Counted from the first letter of the stretch, positions 8,450-20,800 are shown. The stretch: 64,000 bases of DNA from Reichenbachiella agarivorans (GCF_025502585.1 NZ_CP106679.1:3813501-3877500); one strand, 5' to 3'. The notes: generated from the sequence alone by a model not told the origin. A program made the numbers and translations.

Positions 8450-9295
8450 TTACTTTCTCTTGTACTTAACCTTCATGGTACTCTTACCCTTTCTGCGTAG
8501 CATCACATCATACCCATACATGTAAGCAACAGACACGACCAACATATTGGTGCGATATTCCAAATCTTCTTTATACAGTCCCCCACCATCAAGTTTATTT
8601 CCTTCATTAAAGGCCATGTTGGAGTGTCCAAAACTATACTTGGCATCCAGAATCAGACGACTTGTAGGAGAAAATTCAAATATGGTTCCAAATCCAAAAT
8701 CCAAGGCATATTGCAATCTATTGGGCTTGGAAACAATGAATTTATTAGGTTCATTGGCTTCTACCAACTCCTCCTGAGTTAAATCCATAAACTTAACATC
8801 ATATTTGATCTCGTCACGGTCATTTTCTTGTAACTCATCTGTACGCAAATTTCCAGTCCCTCCTAACCAATAACTCAATCTAGGTCCGACCTGCGCCATC
8901 AGCATGATTTTACTGTCCTTGAAAAAAACCAATCGAGCCATCAATGGAGCCGAAATAAAATGATTGGTTGTCTTACTATCCACATACTGACCGCCAAGTC
9001 CGCCAGCTGACAAAGAGGTTTCATATGCCGATGTACTCCTGCTCCTATTATTGACTCGAACATAGGTCAGTTCCGTGTGCACTTCAAAATTATTCTTGGT
9101 AGAATAATCCAAGGCAATACCTGCGTGCCAATTCACTTTAGATGTAGTATTGAAACTATCTTTTCTCGCTTCTTCTTGATACCTAGGGGTCAACAACTGC
9201 CCTCCTACCTTGGGTCCAAACCAAAACTGTGCATAGCCAGATGTAGACCACATCATCACGCACATTACCAACACCAGTTTATTTTTTATCCTCAT
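8450..9295 (-). CDS. PorT-like outer membrane beta-barrel protein
   Basis: 281 residues with an N-terminal signal peptide (MRIKNKLVLVMCVMMWSTSGYAQ, cleavage after YAQ). The rest alternates short polar turns with amphipathic strands: FGPKVGGQL, WHAGIALDYSTKNNFEVHTELTYVR, ISAPLMARLVFF, LMAQVGPRLSYWLGG, LDFGFGTIFEF, LVVSVAYMYGYD. This is the pattern of outer-membrane beta-barrel domain (PorT/OMP_b-brl) proteins in Bacteroidota. The C-terminus is basic (KGKSTMKVKYKRK). The specific role is unknown; neighbouring gliding genes do not prove a link. It is divergent from the PorP gene at 9517. Confidence 0.7.
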   Translation of the reverse strand: MRIKNKLVLVMCVMMWSTSGYAQFWFGPKVGGQLLTPRYQEEARKDSFNTTSKVNWHAGIALDYSTKNNFEVHTELTYVRVNNRSRSTSAYETSLSAGGLGGQYVDSKTTNHFISAPLMARLVFFKDSKIMLMAQVGPRLSYWLGGTGNLRTDELQENDRDEIKYDVKFMDLTQEELVEANEPNKFIVSKPNRLQYALDFGFGTIFEFSPTSRLILDAKYSFGHSNMAFNEGNKLDGGGLYKEDLEYRTNMLVVSVAYMYGYDVMLRRKGKSTMKVKYKRK

Positions 9296-9427
9296 AGCTT
9301 TGATCTAATTCATAGCAAAATACAAAAAAATATATATTAACCTCAATTTCATAGCTTGATGAGTTTTTTATCTTTACATTAATAAACTTCAAATATATCA
9401 TTTATTGTATGATAGGGCGTTTTCCTT

Positions 9428-9454
9428 TTGTTAATGATTTTTCCCCTATTTTTG
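9428..9454 (+). promoter_or_regulatory. Candidate promoter for the gliding/adhesin locus
   Basis: TATTTTTG (9447-9454) matches TAnnTTTG; a TTG at 9428-9430 lies 16 nt upstream, slightly short of the usual spacing. The first gene begins 62 nt downstream. The 9296-9516 intergenic region is otherwise AT-rich with no further feature seen. Confidence 0.35.
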
Positions 9455-9516
9455 ACGAATGTGTTATTTGATATTATCTGCTTGCAGGTAATTTGTGTTG
9501 TAGTTAGGTGTATTGT

Positions 9517-11103
9517 ATGAAGAAAAAGATAATTCCATTGCTACTATTGGCATTGACCGTAGTAGCTCAACTGAATGCTCAGGATCAGCGGGTTTATAGT
9601 CAGTTTTTCATGAACCCTTATGTTTTAAACTCCGCATACGTAGGTTCCACAGGTTATACGACTGCTTTTGGTGTTTACCGTCAGCAGTGGATGGGACTAG
9701 AAGGGGCTCCTTCTAGTGCACATATTAGTTTCAATACCCCGTTGGAGAACAATCTATCTATTGGTGCCATGGCATCTAATGATAAAATGGGTGCAATCAA
9801 TACCTCAGCTGCCAAAGCAACCGCTGGTTATTTATTGCAATTGGACAAAAAACAATATCTACGCATCGGCTTTTCGTTCGGAGGAGGCTATACTTCCTAT
9901 GACCTAGAACCTGGCAATGACCCTACGCTAGCAGCCTTGGCTGGATCAGGCACCTCATTTATCATGGCCGACCTAGGTGCCTCCTACTACTACAAAGACC
10001 TCAATGTAGGGATTTCTATTCCTAACCTATTAGGCAGAAATGTGGTGAGCACGGATGGGTTTAGCCAAGTAGAACTCAAATCCTATGAAAACATCATGCT
10101 GCAGGCTAACTACCGATATTTGGTCAACAGAGATTTGGTTCTCGAACCACACGTGATCTATAGATTTTCTACAGTCAACATGCCTCAGTTTGAGGTGGCT
10201 GCCATTGCACACATTGGCCATGTCGTTTGGGCAGGTCTGAATTACCGTCAACAATATGGAATGGCAGCCTTGTTGGGATTCAAAATCCAAGAAACATGGG
10301 CTTTGGGCTTCTCCTATGAGTATGGCAACACAGAGTTAGAAGGATTCTCTTCAGGTTCGTTGGAAGTAAGTTTAGGCTACAACATTGGCAAGAAGAAGAA
10401 AAACCAAAAACAAGCCATTTCATTCATTCAGAACTTTGACAAAACCAAGAAACAGTTAGACAGAGCTGAGCAACGAAGACAGCAATTGGCCGCACAACGT
10501 CAAAAAGCAGCAGAAGAAGCTGCCAAGCCTGCTGTAGCTGTGGTTGAAAAACCACAACCAACAGAAAACAACACGCCAGCAACAGCAGTAGTCCCAGCGA
10601 CAACAGAAACAACTCCTGAGGTTGTTGCCACTACTACTTCAAAAGAAGAGTTTGTAAGTGAAACCTTGGATCCAAACATTCCTCTGCTAGAAAGAACGAC
10701 GGAAGCGGGTGTATGGGAACTCGGAGCTACTTATATACAAACCAGAGCCGATAGCAGCAAAACGAGTACGGTCAAATGGCACGACGCACTGACAGCTACT
10801 CCTGTATCCGATGCAGAATTGCCACCAAGTACAGTGAGAAAAGGAACACATTTCCTTGAATTACCAGCAGGTCACCATGTGGTAGCGGGTGAATTTGAGG
10901 ATTTCCAATCAGCAGAAGACTACAGTGACGAGATATTCCAAATGGGCTATCATGGTGCTATAGTAGGTTATGTTTCAGCATTGAAACAATATGTAGTAGT
11001 CGTACACAAGGGCGCCACCATGCAGATTGCCATGGAAGAGCAAGAGGTGTGGAGTCAACGCCACAACCTGGATCACGTGTATATTTTAAATGTATTGAAC
11101 TAA
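9517..11103 (+). CDS. PorP/SprF-family T9SS membrane protein with C-terminal SPOR-like domain
   Basis: 528 residues from the ATG at 9517; an ATG nine bases earlier would add MYC before the signal peptide and is less likely. The signal peptide MKKKIIPLLLLALTVVAQLNAQ is followed by the PorP/SprF barrel (QRVYSQFFMNPYVLNSAYVGS, then YRQQWMGLEGAPSSAHISF, to about residue 290). PorP/SprF proteins are outer-membrane partners of T9SS-secreted giant proteins. A charged linker rich in Lys/Gln/Ala and Pro/Thr (about 295-385) leads to a C-terminal segment HHVVAGEFEDFQSAEDYSDE...GYVSALKQYVVVV (about 445-505) that looks like a SPOR peptidoglycan-binding fold. That would tie the barrel to the cell wall. First gene of a four-gene run on the plus strand. 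Confidence 0.85.
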   Translation: MKKKIIPLLLLALTVVAQLNAQDQRVYSQFFMNPYVLNSAYVGSTGYTTAFGVYRQQWMGLEGAPSSAHISFNTPLENNLSIGAMASNDKMGAINTSAAKATAGYLLQLDKKQYLRIGFSFGGGYTSYDLEPGNDPTLAALAGSGTSFIMADLGASYYYKDLNVGISIPNLLGRNVVSTDGFSQVELKSYENIMLQANYRYLVNRDLVLEPHVIYRFSTVNMPQFEVAAIAHIGHVVWAGLNYRQQYGMAALLGFKIQETWALGFSYEYGNTELEGFSSGSLEVSLGYNIGKKKKNQKQAISFIQNFDKTKKQLDRAEQRRQQLAAQRQKAAEEAAKPAVAVVEKPQPTENNTPATAVVPATTETTPEVVATTTSKEEFVSETLDPNIPLLERTTEAGVWELGATYIQTRADSSKTSTVKWHDALTATPVSDAELPPSTVRKGTHFLELPAGHHVVAGEFEDFQSAEDYSDEIFQMGYHGAIVGYVSALKQYVVVVHKGATMQIAMEEQEVWSQRHNLDHVYILNVLN

Positions 11104-11127
11104 TCAGATATGTTGAATCATTCAGTT

Positions 11128-14100
11128 ATGAAAATCAGTCAATTCGCTTTGATAGTTGCCCTTTGTCTCACTGTCTCTACAGTTTTTGCACAGGTACCTT
11201 ATATAAACAACATCAACCCTTCTTCTGCAGCTGCAGGTGAAGTCGTCAACATTGTTGGGAGCAATTTCCCTACAACCAATGTGGTTGTGTTTTTTGGAGG
11301 AGCAATGGCTACCTCTGTGGATGCTACAGAAACACTGATCAAAGCCACTGTTCCTTTTGGTGCTACCTTTGAACAAATAACTGTCATCAATACTACTTCT
11401 GGTGAAATTGCCACATCCAACAAGAAGTTCAATTACTCATTTGAAGGACAAAACTTAACAGCCGCTCAAATGTCTGCTGCGATGGGTGACAAGAAAACCT
11501 TTGCGACCGACAAGGTGCAAACACAAGATATCTGCACCTGTGATTTTGACCAAGATGGTGATTTGGATATTGCAATCTCCAATGTCGGTGCAAATGACAT
11601 TTCAATATTCACCAACACCAAGTCAGGAATTGGCAGTACCAACCTGACATTCACCAGAACTGAAATCAGCAATGGATCTCCTGTAACCAATGTCATCTGT
11701 GGAGACATGGACGGTGACGGCTACCCAGATCTCGCTGCAAATAAACTAGGTGGTGCTGCCAGCTTATTTGTTTACAGAAACAACACGGCAACAGCTGGAT
11801 CTGTTGACAATCCTAGCTTTGCCACCAAACAAGACCTAATTATGCCAGACGATGGAGACGGCAACTTTAGAAAACCAGGAAGATTTGCATTAGGTGATTT
11901 AGATCTAGATGGGAGACCTGAACTGGTTGTTGCCATGGAAGACGAAAATCTGGTGTACTATTTCAAGAACAATAGCAACAGAGCTGTCACACCCAATGTA
12001 ATTTCATTTGTCGCTACCCCTCAGGTACTGACTGCATCAGAAAACAGCGGTAGTTCTGGACTAGGAGGTATAGACATTGCTGACCTTAACCGAGATGGGT
12101 TCCCTGAGATCATTGTATCCAATTTGACAGAAAGTGGTTTCTATGTATTCAACAACATAGGGCAGCCAGGTACGATCTCTTTCTCTAGTGCAGTACGTCA
12201 CACTACAGGTAGCAATATTCGTACGATCAAAACGGGGGATTTGAACAACGATGGCTTGGTAGATCTGGTATTGACCAATTCGGATATCAGCATTGACCTC
12301 ATAGAAATCGCACAAAACACTACCAGTGGCACAGGAGTAAACGCTTCCTTTGCTTCACCTATTCAAATCACGGGTATCAGTACGAGTTGGGGACTGGACT
12401 TGGGAGACTTTGATGGAGATGGTGATTTAGACATTGCTGTAGCATCCTTTGGGTCTAACAACTATTACGTGATCATGAATCAAAACCCAGCTAGTATTCT
12501 ACCTGCGAGTTATCAAGTTTCGAATATCGCCATTACCCAAAACAGCAGAAACATAAAAGTAGCTGACATAGACAGTGACGGTAGACCTGATTTTCTATTT
12601 ACCCACAACTCTACCTCTAGCGGCAATGGTTTCTTGGGCGTCAAATTCAACAATGCATGCTATACACCGACCATCACCCCTAGTGGTAGTCTCAAACTCT
12701 GTGCAGGAGAATCCGTTGACCTAGTCGCACCATTGACGGGGCTAAGTTATGTATGGAAAAAAGGAAGTACCGTCCTACCTACGACTACCAATACACACAC
12801 CGTAGCAGCAGCGGATGCTGGCAGCTATACAGTATCAGTTGATGACAACTGCGACAATGTCTCTGCTGCAGTTGTTGTTCAGAATCTAGGCGGTACTTAT
12901 ACCCAGCCTTCCTTCGTTTTTAGCAACGCTACTCCTTGTTTAGGAGAAGAGGTTACACTCACAATCACAGCTGACGCCAGCAACAATTATCTATTGACAG
13001 GTCCAGGAGACTTTTCTGTAGAAAGTACCATTCCAGCTGACATCAAAATCGCATCTATGGATGTCAACCTATCTGGAGAGTATATTCTTACGACTACATC
13101 TACTGCTACTGGCTGTGCCAGATCATCCGTTCCAGTATTGTTAAATATGGTAGCTATACCGGTAGTAGCAGTCAATAACCCAGTACCTGATGTTTTTTGC
13201 ACTGGTACAACGATCAATCTTTCTACCAGTGTATTCAATGGATACACCTATGATTGGAAGCTCAATGGCGTGAGTTATGCCCCAGTAGAAACAGACCCTA
13301 CCAATCTAGTAGCCTCTACGGCGGGGGCTTATTCTGTTACTATATCTAAATCAGGCTGTGATTACACGAGTGAAGTAAGAAACTTAACCACTGTCGCTCC
13401 CCCAGTATCCACTTTCACCACCTCGGACGACACCAAATGTGAAGATGCTGAAATCACCTACACCGCAGGTTCGACAGGAGCATTTACGATTGTCAATACT
13501 TGGGATTTTGGTGATGGCAGTACTACACAGACAGGCAACACCGTCAATTATGCTCATCCCATGGCAGGTAACTACACCGTTTCCTTGACCGCTAGTTATG
13601 AAAACATCAGCAACTGTCCTTATACACCTATGACCAAGGACATGACTATAGTGGCTACACCAGCTGGGACAGCACTAGACCTCATCGAATCTGACAACTC
13701 AGATGTCACCAACTATGAAAAATGCCCAGAAAATGAATTGCTACTCAGAGTGGCAGATCAATATTTGAATTATGATTGGAAAACAATTGTAGACACAGAC
13801 AGTACCTCCATCTCTACCCAAACGACCGCTAGAGTGGGAGACGAAACAAGAGTAACGGTACAACTAACCGATGATTTGGGTTGTGTTTTTCATGCCAATG
13901 AAATCAGTGTAAGCAATTACGCAGATGGAGGTATCCATATCACGACAGTTAGTCCCAATCAAATCACAACAGATCCTGAGTTAGGACAAATCATTAATCT
14001 CATAGATGATCAATACGAAGTGGTTTTGCGAGTAGATGATGCGACCAACCCTATGTGGTCACCAGAATCCTACATCGACAACCCTACAGCCAATGAAGTC

Positions 14101-14478
14101 ACCGCTACACCAAAAAATGCACGAGAAATGATCTCTGTGGAAGGTATTGATATACTAGGTTGTTTAGTGACTGACAGTGTATTGCTCATTACCCCTGGTG
14201 TAAAGGCAGACAAAAGCTTCACTCCCAATGGAGATGGCATTGGGGATTGCTGGCAGATCTCCAACGTCAGTGGAACTGACTGTACAGTTAGCATATTCGA
14301 TGCAAAAGGGCGCAAAATCAGAGACATCCGTTTCTCTCCAGACGACAGTTTTGATGACTGTGTATGGGATGGCAATCAATCCAATGGAGGAGCACTTCCA
14401 GACGGTACTTACTACTACATCATGTCCTGCTCTGATAGTCAAAATGAGAGCGGAGGAGCCATCTTTATGGCCAGATAA
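11128..14478 (+). CDS. Secreted FG-GAP/Ig/PKD protein with T9SS type B C-terminal domain
   Basis: About 1,116 residues. The start at 11128 places the signal peptide MKISQFALIVALCLTVSTVFAQ at the N-terminus; an upstream ATG at 11110 is less likely. Domain order: IPT/TIG-like domain (YINNINPSSAAAGEVVNIVGSN onward, to about residue 105); FG-GAP/VCBS beta-propeller repeats with Asp-rich calcium loops such as DFDQDGDLDIAIS, DMDGDGYPDLA and DFDGDGDLDIAVAS (about 125-510); Ig-like domains with paired Cys (about 520-750); a PKD domain (TWDFGDGSTTQTGNTV, about 775); and a gliding-motility-associated C-terminal domain (FTPNGDGIGDCW...GGALPDGTYYYIM, last 90 residues), the type B T9SS export signal. Expected at the cell surface or released. 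It follows PorP by 24 bp and precedes the giant adhesin. Confidence 0.88.
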   Translation: MKISQFALIVALCLTVSTVFAQVPYINNINPSSAAAGEVVNIVGSNFPTTNVVVFFGGAMATSVDATETLIKATVPFGATFEQITVINTTSGEIATSNKKFNYSFEGQNLTAAQMSAAMGDKKTFATDKVQTQDICTCDFDQDGDLDIAISNVGANDISIFTNTKSGIGSTNLTFTRTEISNGSPVTNVICGDMDGDGYPDLAANKLGGAASLFVYRNNTATAGSVDNPSFATKQDLIMPDDGDGNFRKPGRFALGDLDLDGRPELVVAMEDENLVYYFKNNSNRAVTPNVISFVATPQVLTASENSGSSGLGGIDIADLNRDGFPEIIVSNLTESGFYVFNNIGQPGTISFSSAVRHTTGSNIRTIKTGDLNNDGLVDLVLTNSDISIDLIEIAQNTTSGTGVNASFASPIQITGISTSWGLDLGDFDGDGDLDIAVASFGSNNYYVIMNQNPASILPASYQVSNIAITQNSRNIKVADIDSDGRPDFLFTHNSTSSGNGFLGVKFNNACYTPTITPSGSLKLCAGESVDLVAPLTGLSYVWKKGSTVLPTTTNTHTVAAADAGSYTVSVDDNCDNVSAAVVVQNLGGTYTQPSFVFSNATPCLGEEVTLTITADASNNYLLTGPGDFSVESTIPADIKIASMDVNLSGEYILTTTSTATGCARSSVPVLLNMVAIPVVAVNNPVPDVFCTGTTINLSTSVFNGYTYDWKLNGVSYAPVETDPTNLVASTAGAYSVTISKSGCDYTSEVRNLTTVAPPVSTFTTSDDTKCEDAEITYTAGSTGAFTIVNTWDFGDGSTTQTGNTVNYAHPMAGNYTVSLTASYENISNCPYTPMTKDMTIVATPAGTALDLIESDNSDVTNYEKCPENELLLRVADQYLNYDWKTIVDTDSTSISTQTTARVGDETRVTVQLTDDLGCVFHANEISVSNYADGGIHITTVSPNQITTDPELGQIINLIDDQYEVVLRVDDATNPMWSPESYIDNPTANEVTATPKNAREMISVEGIDILGCLVTDSVLLITPGVKADKSFTPNGDGIGDCWQISNVSGTDCTVSIFDAKGRKIRDIRFSPDDSFDDCVWDGNQSNGGALPDGTYYYIMSCSDSQNESGGAIFMAR

Positions 14479-14491
14479 GACCTAGGTAGTT

Positions 14492-14622
14492 TACCTAATT
14501 TACTAGGAGAATACCGTAAATAACCACATTTTACCTAGAGAGAGGACTCCAGAAGTACCTCTTTCTAGATGCTGAAAAATTGATAGGGGTTCTACCTAGT
14601 TTGGTAGGGTAAAACCGTAAAT
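14492..14622 (+). promoter_or_regulatory. Pair of 30-bp imperfect direct repeats upstream of the giant adhesin gene
   Basis: Copies at 14492-14521 and 14593-14622 agree at 24 of 30 positions and are exactly 101 bp apart, each ending CCGTAAAT. Each carries or abuts a TACC/GGTA dyad (GGTAGTTTACC at 14485-14495 beside copy 1; TACC(T)AGTTT-GGTA in copy 2). ACCGTAAAT differs at one position from the LytTR-type half-site pattern as I recall it. They lie in the 329-bp gap before the giant gene; nothing else is recognised in that gap, and no clear TAnnTTTG box was found. Regulatory role is inferred. Confidence 0.45.
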
Positions 14623-14807
14623 TCATCGAAAAACGAACTTCTATACGTCATATTATATATTAAAATAATACACAATGATTACTTTAGCTCTGTGATATAC
14701 TTACATTATACATATAATGGGTGTTTTCCATGCGAATTGGATGAAATATGCGGTGGTTACTTTTACCTCGCAGCAAGCATAAAAAGTAGAATTTTTCTCA
14801 AAAACCT

Positions 14808-17800
14808 ATGAACAGCTATAGAAAGTTAATCCTTACCCTTCCCCTACTATTGATCTCTTTGATCCTGTCTGCGCAAGAAATATGCGACGATGGTATCGAC
14901 AATGATGGCGATGGATTCATTGATTGTTACGATGGTCAGTGTTCTGGGGATGCACAATGTTTAGATTTCTATTTTGGAAACTCGGTAAAATGTCAGGATG
15001 CCGCTACTCAGAACCCTGCCTTCTCTGTGAAACTCCAATGGGCATCTGCCGACCAGACTGCTTTCAACTCTGTGACACCAGCCATAGGAGACATAGATGC
15101 GGACGGTACACCAGAGGTTGTATCTACCAACAGAGAAAACAATACACTGACCATACTAAATGGCGCCAACGGATCAACCAAACACGGTCCTCTCAATGTA
15201 GGATTTGATATCGCCAAAACAGTAGCCATTGCCAACCTAGACAATGATGACTGTGCTGAAATATTCGTCAGAGGTTTTAGAAACAACAACATCAAAATGT
15301 ATGATTGTGAACTAAACCAAATCTGGTCTAAGACAACCAATACAGGTGGGAAAGTAGGAATCATTTCATTGGCTGACTTCAATGGAGATGGTGTCGTAGA
15401 ACTTTTGCATGGCAATGAAATAAGAAACGCTCATACAGGAAATGTCATTATTGCAGGTGCAGGTGACTTTGAAACAGAAGTAACGCATGGTACAGTAGCC
15501 ATAGATATCTTGCCTGACGGTGCATGTGCGGATTGTGCAGGACTAGAAATCGTAGATGGAGGCAAAATATACAGTGTATCGATTGCTACACAAACTAGAA
15601 CCTTGGTACGTGACATCAATGACATTCTACCCTCAAATGGCCAGTATGCCATCAAATACAGTGATTGGAACTTCAACGCAGCAGCTGTAGCTGATTATAA
15701 CCTTGACGGAAAAATCGATGTAATATTCAGTGGCGGACAGTATGTGAGTGGTTCACTTAAAACTACTGCTTTCTTCTGGGATGTTACCAACAACAGTGTG
15801 ATGACATTCACAGTCCCACAAAACCACAGCAATGCAACTGGCCGTATCAACGTGGCTGACATTGATGGTGATGGACATCCTAACTGTACTTTTGTATCTA
15901 AACAAAGACTCTATGCATTGGATGAAAACATGCAGCAGATGTGGTACAAAGATGTCAATGAAGGCTCATCAGGATTCACTGGATGTACTGTATTTGACTT
16001 CAATGCGGATAAAGCTTCTGAAATTGTGTACCGTGGGGAACAGTATGTCCATATCATAGATGGAAAGACAGGTAACTCTCTCAAGCAAATCAAATGTACT
16101 TCTAGAACATTTGAAGAATACCCAGTCGTCGCTGATGTAGATGGTGACGGTGCGACAGAAATATGTGTGGCTTGCTCTACTGATGACAATACGCCATTCT
16201 CTCCCTACTCCAATGGTAAATATGGTCAGATCAGAGTATTTGAAGCAGATGGAGGAGAAAACTGGCAACCATCCAGAGCAATCTGGAATCAGCACGGATA
16301 CTTCAATGTCAACGTCAATGATGACTTGACCATCCCTACCACTCAACAAGATCCAACCAAAGTATTTTCTACCAATGTATGTACTACAGGGGACAATCGT
16401 CCTCTAAACGGCTTTCTAAACCAAGCACCTTATCTCAACGAAGATGGCTGTCCTTCTTTCGTGACGCCTGATATTCAAATCGTAAGTATTGTCAGTGTAG
16501 GTCAAGCACAATGTCCTGATGTTTCGTTTGATGTGACGATCAAAATCCAAAACTCTGGTGACGTAGTATTGTCAGGCCTCTTGCCAATTACCTTCTACAA
16601 CGGGTCTCCTACAGAAGACACTTCTATCAAACTCAATACTGTTGCTACTTCTATTTCTGGTTTTGATGTCAATGAAACCATGGATATCACTGCGCAAGTA
16701 GTAGGCAATGGAGGAGACTTCGACCTTTATATTTCAGTCAACGACGATGGTTCACAAGACCCAGCCATTACCAACTTCATCAGGCCCATCCCTGAATGTG
16801 AAGACACCAACAATCTTACTTTCACTCCTGTCACCTCGCAAAACTTTGACTTGCAGCATGCAGTAATCAGCCACAACGAAAAATGTGACCCTACCAAACC
16901 CAATAATGGTGATGCCAAAGTATTCTATTTCGGAACCATCTCTGAGACAGTTACCAAACTATGGTTGGAAGACTTTGAAGGCCTTGCTACTGGTACCAAA
17001 ACTGACGGAGGGTCCACTGCATGGGACTTCACCACCAGGCCTTCAACTGCAGACAACTTGGAGGTATCTTTCACTGGTGCGACCAATGAACTCTTCTTTA
17101 AAGATACCGATGGAGAAGCCGTATGGGAAACACAAATCATTGACATCTCTGCGCAAGAGTCTGTGAATATTTCTGTTGATTTGAAATCTAGCACCAAAAC
17201 TGATGCTAGCAATGACTACATGAGAGTGTATTACTCACTCGATGGCGGGTCAGAAGTAGGCTTGACAGGAGGACTCAACAATGGAAACTTCGGTAGCCGT
17301 ACTGCCACTGCTACCAAACTGACAGGTTCCACCTTGAAAATCATCGCTAGAGTCAACAATACCGAAGACGATGAATTTTACTACCTAGACAACCTGTTGG
17401 TAGAAGGAGTAACTGATCCACAAACGGGTGAAATTACAGCTGGGTTCAAATTCCACTGGTTCAAAAACAACAATTTTAATGATACCCTCTACACGGGTAG
17501 CAGAATAGCTACATTGGCAGATGGAGTGTACCAAGTGGTTGCTTCTTCACTCAGCAACTCGTGTATTTCAGCTCCAGAAGAAATCACCATCAACAAAGTT
17601 CAAAACCTACCCAATGTAGTAATCGAAAAAACACAGGACTTGACAGATTGTTCTTCTCCTAATGGTATTTTGAGTGCCTACGTATTGGAGGGTTCCAATC
17701 AGGTAACTACTGGCTACACATTCAAATGGTACATTGGCTCTGATTTGACTACTGTCCAGAGTGTCGGACCAGTTGCCACTAACCTACAGGCAAGAACCTA

Positions 17801-20800
17801 CTCAGTCGTAGTAAAAAACAACCTGTCTGGTTGTGAAACCATCCTTTCTGAGGATGTTAGTACTGCTTTGGTTGCACCTGGCATTTCATTGGTTACTTAT
17901 TCGGACGTGACTGATTGTACCAATACTGCTTCAGGGAGTATTACTGTAGCTTCAGATGGGCCTAACGCTGATTATACATTCAACTGGTACCATGGCAACA
18001 AAATCAAGGCAGTGCCTGATCATACAGAGTTAGGTAGCAACGGAGGGCAAACTTATGCAGGACTAGAACCGGGTGATTACTCAGTAGAAGCAATTCTTAA
18101 CTCTACAGGTTGTATCTCTGCACTGTTGCCTGTTACCATTGTGGACAATTCTGCAGCACCGACCATAGCAGTTACCCCCTCACCTAACAGGTCGTGTACA
18201 GCCGATGGAAATGGTACCGCGACCGCCAATGTAAATGGCGGACTAGCGACCAACTATACTTTCAGGTATTACAAAGGATCCAATACCTTGCCTGCCAACG
18301 AAATTCTAACAACAGCAGGTACAGGTAAGCAAACGGCTCAACTGTTGTCTGCTGGTCAATACATCGTCACCGCAACAGAAAATGCCACAGGCTGTACTGG
18401 ACGTCAACAGTTCACCATCGTAGATGACATTGTCAACCCTACTACGCCAACCAACCCTATGGATGACATAGATATCATACATGTAACCAGCTGCAACGGC
18501 ACCCCTCTAGGACTAGGGTCTATTGATGCCTCTGCACTAGATGGACTTGACGGAGTGGATGTGAGTGAGTTTGAAGCCATAGTCAATGGTAGCTTTGAAC
18601 AACCAGACATCCAAGCTGTATTTGGTAGTTCAACATTCAAAATATTTGATCAATCTCTAGCGGATGGATGGTCATCTGATGGAGATGGAAACTTGGAATA
18701 TTGGAGAAGTGGATTCAATGGCGTACCGTCAGTAGAAGGTAACCAATTTGCAGAAATCAATGCCAATATCCCAGGCGCCTTCTATTTTGACATTGTTACC
18801 AAGCCAGGTATCCGCATGGTTTGGTCTTTCTACCATAGAGGTCGTGCAGGTGATGACACGATGGCGTTAGAAATCGACGACCCTTCTGCCGCTACCCCTA
18901 TTGAGATCGTACGTAAAACGACTGGTAAAAATGCTTGGCAAAAATACACAGGAGAATACATCGTACCAGCTGGTCAGACTTTGACAAGGTTTGCCTTCAG
19001 AGCTATATCTACCAGTGGTGGTAATAAAAGTGTCGGTAACTTCCTAGATGACGTAGTATTTGAGGTAGCACCTTACTATTTCGAATTGTATTCTGGATCC
19101 AATTCATCAGGTACTCCTATTGCATCCAATGCTACAGGGATATTCGATAATCTTAATAATGGTAGCTATACCTTGAAGATTGTCAACAACATCACAGGTT
19201 GTCCTACTGATGATATTCCTGTCACGATCAAAGTGGTAGATCAAAAACCAATATTGACCCGACAACTTAAAACTTCTGATGATTACTGTGTGGATGGAAA
19301 CGGGACGCAAAGAATCACTGCTAAAACTGCTTCTGATTTGGGTGAGCCTGTCAAGGGCTATGATTTCAGAGTGTATACTGGTACAGACACTACCGTTGCT
19401 CCCTACAAGGGACCGTTTACGGTTATGAACGGAGACCATACTTTCCAAGACTTGGAAAATGGAGCTTACCGAGTTGTGGTATTCAACAAAGACAATGGTT
19501 GTAGAAGCTTTACAGACATTACCATTACGGACAATTCTAAACTGCCGTCTTTTGCAGCACCTATTGTCTCTCCAAACACAACCTGTGATCCAGGAGTCAC
19601 GCCCAATGGCTTTGCCTCTGCCAATATTTTTGGTCTACCCAAAGCAAACTTTACTTGGACTTGGTACAATGGACATGGTGCTGTTGCTGGTACAGAAATA
19701 CCAGGTAAAATTAATGAAGATGGTAATGTGAATTCTACTGCCAACAACTTGATTAATTTCCCTGCAGGTGACTACTCTGTCACTGCATACAATACCGTGA
19801 CGGGCTGTTCTGCGGGCACACAAGATATAACCATACCTAATGATCCTGGTGCTCCGCAAATCAATTTATCGGAACTAGCTCCTAACACAGGCTGTTTCAA
19901 AGGCAATGGATCAATCACTGCGAGTGTGTACGTACCATCTACAGGTACCAATGCGACAGATGATTATACTTTCGAGTGGTTCTTGGGTGCTGATGATACT
20001 GGTACACAACTCACCCTAGGTGCAGACCTTGGCAACAACTCCAACGTGACCTTTGTAGGAGTCGGAGGCTACCAAGTCGATAGTTTGGGTGCCGGCACCT
20101 ATACAGTGCGTGTGACTGATCCAGGCAATTGCGTCAACACCAGAACGATTACGATCAACAGCAATCCTTCTGAGCCAGTGATTGATGCAACTACTGTAGG
20201 AGCAGTAAACATAACACCCGTCTCTGTGTGTACAGGTAGCCCTGATTTCGCCAATGGTGCAATCGAATTGACAGCAGTCGCTGATGCGATCAGCAGCGAT
20301 ACCGCAGATTTTGTCTATACATGGTATATCGGTGCTTCTGACACAGGTACACCGATCCAAGATGGGGACAAAATCACTCCTACAGCCAGCAAAACAATCA
20401 CTGGAGCTACGAGGGCACACATCAAGGGTTTGGAAGAAGGTTCTTATACCGTTGTAGCAACCAGAGTATCTACAGGTTGTAGTTCGGATCCAGTGACGAT
20501 AGATGTAGACACTACCCCTATCACACTCAATGCAACCCTAGATCCAGCCAACACCAATAACAACAGCGTCTGTGACATCTTGGTCAATACAGACAACGCG
20601 CATGATGGTAAAATCACTATTGACCCAGCATCCTTGACTGGAGGAGTAGTGGCTTATACATGGGAATGGTATGCAGGCACAGATGCCATCACAGGACAAG
20701 AGATCGCAACCATCGTCCCCACTGCTGATGCGAGTGCTGGCAATATTTTGGACAAAATACCTGGTGGTGACTATACAGTCAAAGTGACTAACATCACTAC

